A DNA stretch of 15,023 nt from Dehalococcoidia bacterium (lineage in GTDB: Bacteria > Chloroflexota > Dehalococcoidia > GIF9 > AB-539-J10). Position numbers and translations under genes: made by a program. Under the pieces are notes generated by a model. It was given only the letters and a program-made list of their open reading frames with translations, was not told the origin of the DNA and searched no databases. Location: positions 1 through 15,023 of the forward strand of contig JAOUFZ010000018.1 of the NCBI GenBank assembly GCA_029857995.1, read 5' to 3'. This document shows positions 1-6,557 of this stretch, piece by piece (the first letter of the stretch is position 1; each line of letters starts with the position of its first letter).

Positions 1-1333
1 GCAGAGTGCCCTCGGCAAGCTGCAAATTCAGGTTAGCAAGGCAAATTACACAACCTGGCTTAGCGATAGCCAGGGGTTGAATTGCCATGACAATGTATTT
101 GTCGTCGGTGTCCCTAATGTTTTTGTCGCCGAATGGCTATCCAAACGCCTTTATCCCCTGGTAAGGAAGACCTTAGTTGATATTACCGGTAAGGATATAG
201 ACGTGCGGTTCGAGATCTACAATCGCGAACAGCTGGCGACTAGCCCTTTGATTGCTCAAACCGATGGCGGGACAAGCAGCAAAGCTACGCAGTATAGGTT
301 TAATCCAAAGTATACCTTTGATAACTTTGTTGTCAGCGACTCTAATCGTTTAGCTTATGCTGCCGCTGTGGAGGTGGCTGAAAATCCAGGAAGTAGTTAC
401 AACCCCCTGTTCATTCATAGCACCACCGGGCAAGGTAAGACTCACTTACTACATGCGATTGCTCATTTAACGACAAACAATGGGCTGCAAGCAGCCTATT
501 TTGCCGCGGAACAATTCGCCAATGACTTCGTATTAGCTGTGAGAGAAAAACAAGTTGACAAGTTCCGCAGCAAGTTCAGAAATATCCATATCTTTCTATT
601 CGACGATGTCCATTTCCTGATCGACAAGAAACAAACCTTACAATGTTTCTTCAACACCTTCAACGAGCTGTACAGCAATAACAGGCAAATCGTCATCACC
701 GGCGACTGTGCTCCCCAAAATATGCATCCGCTTAGCAACAAGCTAAAATCACGCCTTGAAGGCGGACTTGTCGTGGACCTAGAACCACCTGACTTTGAAA
801 CACGCCTGAACATCTTACGGGCTAAAGCTGAGAAACTAATGACTTCAGAACTTGAAGGGGTGCTGCATATTGTCGCAGAGAAAGTATGCGAGAATGTCCG
901 CCAGCTTGAAGGTGCTCTGGTATATTTAACTGCCCACGCGCAATTAAGTGGAGCCGAGATCACTCCCGAAACAGTCAACAAGTTATTAACAAGCATGACC
1001 TCAAAACAAGACATAAAGCAGCTATTAAGGACGGTGGCTGACTATTTCAGCGTTCCGGCAGAAGAGCTGACTAACAAGAAGAGAGACAAGAAAACCACTC
1101 TGGCACGACACGTAGCCATCTATTTTATGCGCGAAGGATACAACTGCTCTCTAACCGAGATCGGCAAAGAATTAGGGGGCAGAAACCATGCCACAATTCT
1201 TCATGGCTACGAAAAAATAGCTAACGAGTTGAGCATTAATCCACACTTTTCTGACCAAATCGCGGAGATTAAGGAGAGACTTAGTTCGCAGCAAGGATAT
1301 AACAAGGCACACCAAACTGCGCAGAATTACTGA
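1..1333 (+). CDS. dnaA: Chromosomal replication initiator protein DnaA (5' end cut off by window edge)
   Basis: AAA+ ATPase that binds DnaA boxes and melts the origin. The reading frame is open from base 2, and the residues before the TTG at 77 (QSALGKLQIQVSKANYTTWL) match DnaA domain I, so that TTG is not the true start; at least 443 residues are visible. Domain III shows Walker A (TTGQGKTH, Lys codon 437-439), Walker B (FLFDDVHF, Asp-Asp at 602-607), an arginine-finger-type segment (LKSRLEGGL) and a sensor II-like VRQLEGAL. Domain IV carries the DnaA signature region ending in GGRNHATILHG (about 1175-1206), where most DnaA proteins read GGRDHTTVLHA. The gene ends with tandem stops (TGA TAA), followed directly by an origin-like spacer. 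Identity is secure; the true start lies outside the window. Confidence 0.97.
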   Translation, partial: QSALGKLQIQVSKANYTTWLSDSQGLNCHDNVFVVGVPNVFVAEWLSKRLYPLVRKTLVDITGKDIDVRFEIYNREQLATSPLIAQTDGGTSSKATQYRFNPKYTFDNFVVSDSNRLAYAAAVEVAENPGSSYNPLFIHSTTGQGKTHLLHAIAHLTTNNGLQAAYFAAEQFANDFVLAVREKQVDKFRSKFRNIHIFLFDDVHFLIDKKQTLQCFFNTFNELYSNNRQIVITGDCAPQNMHPLSNKLKSRLEGGLVVDLEPPDFETRLNILRAKAEKLMTSELEGVLHIVAEKVCENVRQLEGALVYLTAHAQLSGAEITPETVNKLLTSMTSKQDIKQLLRTVADYFSVPAEELTNKKRDKKTTLARHVAIYFMREGYNCSLTEIGKELGGRNHATILHGYEKIANELSINPHFSDQIAEIKERLSSQQGYNKAHQTAQNY

Positions 1334-1338
1334 TAATT

Positions 1339-1347
1339 TGTGGATAA
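1339..1347 (-). promoter_or_regulatory. Perfect consensus DnaA box
   Basis: The minus strand reads TTATCCACA, identical to the high-affinity E. coli-type DnaA box. It starts 6 nt after the dnaA stop codon, which supports an origin or dnaA-linked regulatory role. Confidence 0.6.
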
Positions 1348-1444
1348 ATTGTTGCTTATTTTGTCCTGTTGCCCTCATCAGTCCTAATCTCCTCAATCGT
1401 TCGCTTTCGATACAACGGTAGCGCTTATAGTAATTAATATATAT

Positions 1445-1463
1445 CACTTAATATAATTAAGTG
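1445..1463. repeat. Palindrome overlapping a TATAAT box upstream of obg
   Basis: CACTTAAT (1445-1452), spacer ATA, ATTAAGTG (1456-1463): perfect 8-bp arms. A TATAAT hexamer (1452-1457) lies at its centre and is placed well to be the -10 box for obg, whose ATG is at 1483, although no good -35 is visible. It could be an operator, part of the origin unwinding region, or both. Confidence 0.5.
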
Positions 1464-1482
1464 TGTAGTAAGTTATCAACTA

Positions 1483-2535
1483 ATGCTATATAAAAAAGAG
1501 ATTATGATTGGGGGTGGACGTGGTGGAGATGGGTGGGTCAGCTTTCGGAGGGAGAAGCACGTTCCTCTCGGTGGGCCGGATGGTGGGGATGGGGGAGGCG
1601 GCGGGAATGTGGTTATTACATCTAATCCTAACCTGGTTGACTTGAGGTTGCTGGGGCGAAGAAAAGAATTTGCAGCTGAGGACGGTCGTCGAGGTGAGGG
1701 TTCGCGGAGGCGGGGCAGGAAAGGGGAGGATTTAGTTATTTCAGTGCCTGTGGGTACAATGGTTTTCGCTAGAGCTAAATCAGGGCAAGAGACACTCTTA
1801 ACGGACTTGAGGACTCCGGGGCAAAGAGTTTTGGTGGCCAAGGGGGGCCGGGGAGGGCTGGGCAATGCTCGTTTTGCTACAGCGGTGAATCAAGCTCCTG
1901 AGATTGCCAGCAAGGGTGAAGCAGGAGAAAAACGGTACATTATCCTCGAGGTTAAACTCATCACAGATATCTGTATTGTCGGCCCTCCCAACTCGGGGAA
2001 ATCCACTTTGCTATCTGCCATATCGAGAGCCAAACCCGAAATTGCGGGTTACCCCTTTACCACCCGCCAGCCGATTTTAGGAGTTATGCCAGGCGATAGA
2101 AGAGACTTCATTGTTGCCGAAATCCCTGGCCTTGTTGAAGGCGCTCATTTGGGCAAAGGATTGGGGAACGATTTTCTGCGCCATGCGGAGAGGACTAAGC
2201 TGCTGATTTATTTGTTGGATGGCAGTTCGCCCAGTGTTGTCGATGGCCTCGGCACATTGGATAAAGAGATAGCATTATACAAAGACGTATCGCACAAGGC
2301 GAAAATCGTGGCGGTAAGCAAGGTAGATTTGCCTGAGGTCCAAGCTTCTTTACCTGCGATGAAACAGTGCTTCGCCGAGGTTGGGGTGCCCGTCTTCTAC
2401 ATCTCTGCAGTCAGCGGCCAAGCCGTGTTAGAATTGACCAGGAAAGCCATGGAAATGGTCGAGCAGGCGGGCCCGGACGATGAAGTAATTTCTCAGGCTC
2501 AAATAGCGGTATTCCGTCCCAAGCCGAGAAAGTAA
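1483..2535 (+). CDS. obg: Obg family GTPase lacking the C-terminal OCT domain
   Basis: Ribosome-associated GTPase linked to large-subunit maturation and stress control. The glycine-rich Obg fold covers about residues 1-158 (GGGRGGDGWVSFRREKHVP, then GGPDGGDGGGG). The G domain follows: G1 GPPNSGKST (167-175), switch I YPFTT (190-194), G3 EIPG (213-216), the Obg hallmark GLVEGAHLGKGLG after it, G4 SKVD (279-282) and G5 SA (308-309). Two motifs depart from the usual forms: G3 is normally DxxG and G4 NKxD. The protein stops at residue 350, right where the OCT domain of most bacterial Obg proteins (about 420-430 residues) would begin, and nadD follows after 4 nt, so no OCT coding remains downstream. 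The ATG at 1483 suits the first strand of the Obg fold, although no clear Shine-Dalgarno sequence precedes it. Confidence 0.93.
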   Translation: MLYKKEIMIGGGRGGDGWVSFRREKHVPLGGPDGGDGGGGGNVVITSNPNLVDLRLLGRRKEFAAEDGRRGEGSRRRGRKGEDLVISVPVGTMVFARAKSGQETLLTDLRTPGQRVLVAKGGRGGLGNARFATAVNQAPEIASKGEAGEKRYIILEVKLITDICIVGPPNSGKSTLLSAISRAKPEIAGYPFTTRQPILGVMPGDRRDFIVAEIPGLVEGAHLGKGLGNDFLRHAERTKLLIYLLDGSSPSVVDGLGTLDKEIALYKDVSHKAKIVAVSKVDLPEVQASLPAMKQCFAEVGVPVFYISAVSGQAVLELTRKAMEMVEQAGPDDEVISQAQIAVFRPKPRK

Positions 2536-2539
2536 AGAA

Positions 2540-3145
2540 GTGAACATAGGCGTCCTTGGTGGTACGTTTGACCCTATCCATATAGGTCACCTGGTTGTCG
2601 CTGAGGAAGCAAGGATAAAGTTGGGGTTGAGCGAAGTCCTGTTCGTCCCTGCCGGGCAACCCTGGCTTAAACAAGACCATAGCATTACCCCAGCAGCCCA
2701 CAGGATGGAGATGGTCCGCCGTGCCATAGCAGATAACCCATATTTCAAGCTTGGCACTCTCGAAGTGGATCGCCCCGGCCCTTCTTACACCGTGGATACC
2801 CTGACATTGCTGCAAGACCAACTGACCGGCGAAGCAAGCCTTTTCTTTATCCTCGGGCGTGATACATTGGCCGAACTGCCTTTGTGGAAGGAACCAAGGA
2901 AAGTAGTTCAATTATGCCGGTTGGTGGTTCCCCCCAGACTAGGCTCAAGAGATTTGAGGCACTTAGAACAAGCGATACCCGGACTGCTCGAGAGAGTCAT
3001 TCAGCTTGATATGCCTGTAATCGGGATTAGCTCCTCGGAAATCCGCCAGCGCATAGCTCGAGGGCTGCCCATTCGTTACTTGGTGCCCCCTGAGGTAGAG
3101 AAGTATATAGCAGAACACAGGCTATATCCGGTATCTGCGAGTTGA
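2540..3145 (+). CDS. nadD: Nicotinate-nucleotide adenylyltransferase NadD
   Basis: Adenylates nicotinate mononucleotide with ATP to give deamido-NAD, in cytosolic NAD synthesis. The N-terminus has the nucleotidyltransferase motif GGTFDPIHIGHL (residues 7-18), whose histidines bind ATP. FILGRDTLAELPLW is the NadD substrate-site region, and GISSSEIR near the C-terminus is the second ATP-binding motif. The length of 201 residues is normal. The start is GTG at 2540, 4 nt after the obg stop, so the two genes are almost certainly co-transcribed and perhaps translationally coupled. It ends convergent with gyrB, with a 59-bp gap that shows no obvious intrinsic terminator. The rsfS gene that often follows nadD is absent here. 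Confidence 0.95.
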   Translation: MNIGVLGGTFDPIHIGHLVVAEEARIKLGLSEVLFVPAGQPWLKQDHSITPAAHRMEMVRRAIADNPYFKLGTLEVDRPGPSYTVDTLTLLQDQLTGEASLFFILGRDTLAELPLWKEPRKVVQLCRLVVPPRLGSRDLRHLEQAIPGLLERVIQLDMPVIGISSSEIRQRIARGLPIRYLVPPEVEKYIAEHRLYPVSAS

Positions 3146-3204
3146 CTAACGCTGGTGAATTCTTCCCATGCCCCAACCACACAAGTCTGAGGGAGGCCGG
3201 AGGG

Positions 3205-5127
3205 CTAAATATCGAGGTTTCTAACGCTTTGAGCGTGGGCCTGGATGAACCTTTTGCGAGGCAGAACTTCATCGCCCATGAGCATGCGAAAAGCCGCGTC
3301 TGCGGCTATGGCATCCTCTACCTGTACCTTGAGCAGGGTTCTGATGGTGGGATTCATAGTCGTCTCCCATAGTTGCTGAGGCGTCATCTCCCCCAGCCCT
3401 TTGTATCTCTGAATCTCCACTTTGTTTTCTCTTAGTCCTTTAAGCTTTTCTTCCTTTTCTTGCTCAGAGTAAAGCCAGAACTCCTGTTTGCCGGACTTGA
3501 GTCGGTAAAGGGGTGGTTGGGCAATGTAGAGATAGCCCTGGTTAACTAACTCTGTCATATGGCGATAGAAGAAAGTGAGGAGCAGAGTGCGAATGTGCGA
3601 GCCATCAACATCAGCATCAGTCATGATGATTATTCTGTGGTAGCGAAGCTTAGAGCTATCAAATTGTTCGTCAGCACTTGCTTTTAACGCTGTGACAATG
3701 GCCCTGAGCTCTGTATGTTCCAGAATCTTATCTTTGGCGGCCTTTTCTACGTTTAGTATTTTGCCTCTCAGAGGGAGAATAGCTTGAAAGCGGCGGTCTC
3801 GCCCTTGTTTAGCTGAGCCGCCGGCTGAGTCACCTTCAACCAGGTAAAGCTCGCATTTTGCTGGCTCTTTCTCGGAACAATCGGCTAGTTTCCCGGGCAG
3901 GGTTGATGTTTCGAATCCAGTCTTCTTTAAAACGAGGTCACGAGCTTTACGTGCTGCCTCTCTGGCTCTGGCGGCGATGAGGCACTTCTCTATGATTGCC
4001 TTGGCCTCGTTGGGGTGTTGCTCTAGGTACAGGGACAAGCTATTTGCTACAGCGGATTCAACCTGACTTTTTACTTCGGGATTTCCCAACCTTGCCTTAG
4101 TTTGTCCCTCAAACTGGGGCTGGGGCAGTTTTACGCTGATGATGGCTACTGCCCCTTCACGCACATCCTCCCCGGTTAGGTTGGGGTCAGTATCCTTTAA
4201 AACTTTCGTATTCCGGGCATAATCGTTGAAAACCCGGGTTAATGCTGAGCGGAAGCCGGTAAGGTGGCTGCCTCCGTCTCTGGTATTGACACAGTTGGCG
4301 AAGGAGATAGTGGATTCAATGAAGCTATCGTTATATTGTAGAGCTGCCTCTACTACGGTGCTATCCGTCATGGTGGAGACATAAATGGGGTAGGGGTGAA
4401 TAACGACTCTATTTTTATTGAGGCGGCGAATGTAGCTGGCTATTCCCCCATCGAAGTAGAACGCCTTCTCCTGATTGGCTCTCTCGTCTCTAATAGCTAT
4501 TTCCACCCCTTTATTCAGGTAAGCCAGTTCCCTTAGGCGCTGGCAGGCAATGTCGAAATCGTAGTCAATGCTCTCGAAGATTTCCTTATCAGCAAGGAAG
4601 GAAATTGAAGTGCCCGTGTCCTGGGCATCGCCAGCAATTTTCAGATCGCTTTGAGGAACGCCCTGACGGTATTCTTGGCAATAGAGGTTTCCCTGGCGTT
4701 TAACCTCAGCTTTAAGCCAGGAGGACAGGGCATTTACCACTGAAGCACCAACCCCGTGGAGACCACTGGATACACCATAGACATGATTGCTGAACTTGGC
4801 TCCGGCGTGCAGGCGGGTCAACACTGCTTCCAGGGCTGTGATATCTTGTCCTGGGATGTTTTCCGTAGGGATGCCCCGTCCATTATCAGTTACAGTGACG
4901 CTGTTATCTTCATGAAGGGTTACTTCGATATGGTCACAGCAGCCGGCCATGGCTTCGTCTATGCTGTTATATACTATCTCGTAGAGGATTTGGTGTAATC
5001 CGTGCTTATCGGTGCCGCCAATATACATGCCTGGGCGTAAGCGTACGGCCTTGATTTCATCTAGAATCTGGATATCTTTGGCGGTATATTCCGACTTTGC
5101 CTGGTTATTTATGTTATTTTGAGGCAT
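3205..5127 (-). CDS. gyrB: DNA gyrase subunit B
   Basis: ATPase subunit of the type IIA topoisomerase that supercoils DNA, acting with GyrA (not in this window). The GHKL ATPase domain shows E50 and N54 (LYEIVYNSIDEA), DNGRGIP (81-87) and the lid motif GLHGVGASVVNALS (122-135). QTKARLGN (342-349) carries the ATP-contacting lysine of the transducer domain. The TOPRIM domain has EGDSAGGSA (E431) and the metal triad D504, D506, D508 (TDADVDGSH). The C-terminus holds RYKGLGEM and ends in NLDI, as GyrB proteins do. At 640 residues it is the short form without the proteobacterial insertion. ParE is the alternative paralogue, but position next to dnaA favours GyrB. The ATG at 5125-5127 has no clear Shine-Dalgarno sequence. 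It lies downstream of hisS on the same strand. Confidence 0.95.
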   Translation of the reverse strand: MPQNNINNQAKSEYTAKDIQILDEIKAVRLRPGMYIGGTDKHGLHQILYEIVYNSIDEAMAGCCDHIEVTLHEDNSVTVTDNGRGIPTENIPGQDITALEAVLTRLHAGAKFSNHVYGVSSGLHGVGASVVNALSSWLKAEVKRQGNLYCQEYRQGVPQSDLKIAGDAQDTGTSISFLADKEIFESIDYDFDIACQRLRELAYLNKGVEIAIRDERANQEKAFYFDGGIASYIRRLNKNRVVIHPYPIYVSTMTDSTVVEAALQYNDSFIESTISFANCVNTRDGGSHLTGFRSALTRVFNDYARNTKVLKDTDPNLTGEDVREGAVAIISVKLPQPQFEGQTKARLGNPEVKSQVESAVANSLSLYLEQHPNEAKAIIEKCLIAARAREAARKARDLVLKKTGFETSTLPGKLADCSEKEPAKCELYLVEGDSAGGSAKQGRDRRFQAILPLRGKILNVEKAAKDKILEHTELRAIVTALKASADEQFDSSKLRYHRIIIMTDADVDGSHIRTLLLTFFYRHMTELVNQGYLYIAQPPLYRLKSGKQEFWLYSEQEKEEKLKGLRENKVEIQRYKGLGEMTPQQLWETTMNPTIRTLLKVQVEDAIAADAAFRMLMGDEVLPRKRFIQAHAQSVRNLDI

Positions 5128-5179
5128 AGGTAGTTTATTTTCGAGTACATTTGCTGAAGTGCTGAATCAGACTATGAGA

Positions 5180-5197
5180 GGAAACACTCAGGTTTCC
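5180..5197 (-). repeat. Hairpin in the hisS-gyrB spacer (gyrB leader)
   Basis: GGAAAC (5180-5185), six-base loop, GTTTCC (5192-5197): perfect 6-bp arms in the 97-bp spacer upstream of gyrB. No T-run follows on the minus strand, so it is not a standard terminator. It would lie within the gyrB leader RNA if transcription starts at the TATAAT next to the hisS stop codon. Confidence 0.35.
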
Positions 5198-5220
5198 ATT
5201 CGAGGTTACTAGCATAGTAT

Positions 5221-5226
5221 ATTATA
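5221..5226 (-). promoter_or_regulatory. Possible -10 box for gyrB
   Basis: The minus strand reads TATAAT immediately after the hisS stop codon (5227-5229), about 94 nt upstream of the gyrB start. The matching -35 would lie inside the hisS end and is poor, so this is a weak promoter prediction. Confidence 0.3.
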
Positions 5227-6486
5227 TCATATCTTGGGCTGCTTGAGAAATCTGGCTATTTCAACCGAGGGGATAGTCTTCTGTTCTCCACTTCTCATGT
5301 CCCGCAACATCACGTTTCGTTTGCTGACTTCCTGTTCGCCGAGGATGAGGGCGTAGGCAATGTCTAAGGAATCAGCTTGTCTCATCTGCCCTCTCAGGCT
5401 CTTATCACCTGTAGCCATGATAACAGCGATGCCGGCTTTGCGTAGCTCCGAGGCAAGCTTCATCGCCTCGGTCTTGGCTTCTTCTTCCAAGTAGGCAATG
5501 AAAACATCAGGCCTGGGCAATGCCGGAATGTCTAGTTTCTGTTTCTTCAGATTCAATATTATTCTTTCCAGCCCGGCCGCAAAGCCCACCGCCGGAGTTG
5601 GTTTGCCTCCTAATTCCTCGATCAGGTTATCATAGCGACCACCTCCGCCAAGAGCAGTTTGGCCGCCATTCTCTCGAGGTTCAACCTCGAATACTGTCCT
5701 GGTGTAATAATCCAACCCGCGGACCAATCTAGGGTTCAATTGAAAGGGGATGCCCATTACCCCTAAATATTTTTGAACACTCTGGAAGTGGAGATGGCAT
5801 TCATGGCATAAATAATTGGCAATTTTCGGTGCGGTCTTAGCTATCTCCTGGCAAGGGGTTTTCTTGCAATCAAGCAGGCGTAGCGGATTCTTGACCAGCC
5901 TGACTTTGCAGTCAGGGCAAAGACGGTCTGTATAACCTGAATAATGCTGCCTCAGTACTTCTAAATATCCGGGGCGACAAAGCTTGCAGCCAATGCTATT
6001 GAGTTGAATAATGAATTGAGATAATCCTAGCGAACAAAAGAAGTGTCGGGCCATTTCAATTACTTCAGCGTCGAGGGCGGGGTCTGCCTCCCCTAGAGCC
6101 TCAAAGCCGAATTGGTGATGCTGGCGATACCTACCTGATTGGGGGCGCTCATATCTGAAGGCCGGTCCAATGTAGTAAAGCTTCACGGGTTGAGGTAAGT
6201 TAAATAATCCGTGCTCCAGATAGGCCCGGCAAACTGGGGCTGTTCCCTCGGCCCTCAGAGCCAATTCTTGCCCGCTCTTGTCCTCAAAGATATACATTTC
6301 CTTGTCGACGATATCTGTGCCCCCTGCCACAGTGTTGGTGAAAATTTGAGCATCTTCGAATATGGGCGTGCTCAATGGCTGGTAACCATAGAGCTGGCAT
6401 AATGAAGCAGCCTTCTCCTCTACGTATTTCCAGTAAGCATGCTCTTGTGGCAGGATGTCGAATGTCCCGCGAGGTGCTTTATGCAC
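5227..6486 (-). CDS. hisS: Histidyl-tRNA synthetase
   Basis: Class II aminoacyl-tRNA synthetase that charges tRNA-His. PRGTFDILP is at the N-terminus; motif 2 is at residues 110-129 (FRYERPQSGRYRQHHQ); the HisRS signature RGLDYYTRTVFEVE is at 256-269; motif 3 is GFAAGLERI (301-309). A C-terminal anticodon-binding domain follows (about 325-419). The insertion domain between motif 2 and the signature carries four Cys pairs (C167/C170, C190/C193, C207/C212, C227/C230), which suggests a zinc site. Total length of 419 residues is normal. The start is GTG at 6484-6486, preceded by a strong Shine-Dalgarno (AAGGAGG) and supported by the usual RGTFD start of the family. It is divergent from rel and upstream of gyrB on the same strand. 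Confidence 0.96.
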   Translation of the reverse strand: MHKAPRGTFDILPQEHAYWKYVEEKAASLCQLYGYQPLSTPIFEDAQIFTNTVAGGTDIVDKEMYIFEDKSGQELALRAEGTAPVCRAYLEHGLFNLPQPVKLYYIGPAFRYERPQSGRYRQHHQFGFEALGEADPALDAEVIEMARHFFCSLGLSQFIIQLNSIGCKLCRPGYLEVLRQHYSGYTDRLCPDCKVRLVKNPLRLLDCKKTPCQEIAKTAPKIANYLCHECHLHFQSVQKYLGVMGIPFQLNPRLVRGLDYYTRTVFEVEPRENGGQTALGGGGRYDNLIEELGGKPTPAVGFAAGLERIILNLKKQKLDIPALPRPDVFIAYLEEEAKTEAMKLASELRKAGIAVIMATGDKSLRGQMRQADSLDIAYALILGEQEVSKRNVMLRDMRSGEQKTIPSVEIARFLKQPKI

Positions 6487-6557
6487 GGAGATCCTCCTTC
6501 TCTATTTTCTAGTTTACCATATTTACCAATTTGCGTTAGTCCTACTATTGCAGTATT
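6487..6557. promoter_or_regulatory. Divergent hisS/rel promoter region
   Basis: A 71-bp AT-rich spacer that must carry start signals for both hisS (-) and rel (+). On the hisS side, AAGGAGG sits 7 nt before the GTG and can pair with the CTCC just before the start. On the rel side, TACTAT (6543-6548) is a possible -10, which would give a very short or absent leader and would fit the lack of a Shine-Dalgarno before rel. I see no convincing -35 for either. Confidence 0.4.

Larger units (their letters stand above)
1334..1482. other. Candidate replication origin (oriC) between dnaA and obg
   Basis: This gene-free spacer directly follows dnaA. It holds a perfect consensus DnaA box on the minus strand (TTATCCACA, read as TGTGGATAA at 1339-1347) and a weaker one on the plus strand (TTATCAACT, 1473-1481, two mismatches). 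Between them lies a very AT-rich stretch (about 1426-1460) that could act as the unwinding element, containing an 8-bp-arm palindrome. Bacterial origins commonly flank dnaA, so an origin or part of one is likely. Only one box is perfect, and the dnaA upstream region, which could hold the main origin, is outside the window. GC skew counted by eye was not decisive. Confidence 0.55.

Noticed and set aside
496..1014. 172-codon minus-strand frame inside dnaA
   Set aside because: Opposite the AAA+ domain with intact Walker motifs; Ser- and Leu-rich composition typical of an antisense shadow.
1476..1865. 129-codon minus-strand frame rich in proline and serine
   Set aside because: Antisense of the glycine-rich Obg domain, which explains the proline richness.
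3142..3372. 76-codon plus-strand frame overlapping the nadD and gyrB ends
   Set aside because: Overlaps the conserved GyrB C-terminus in antisense and has no family signal.
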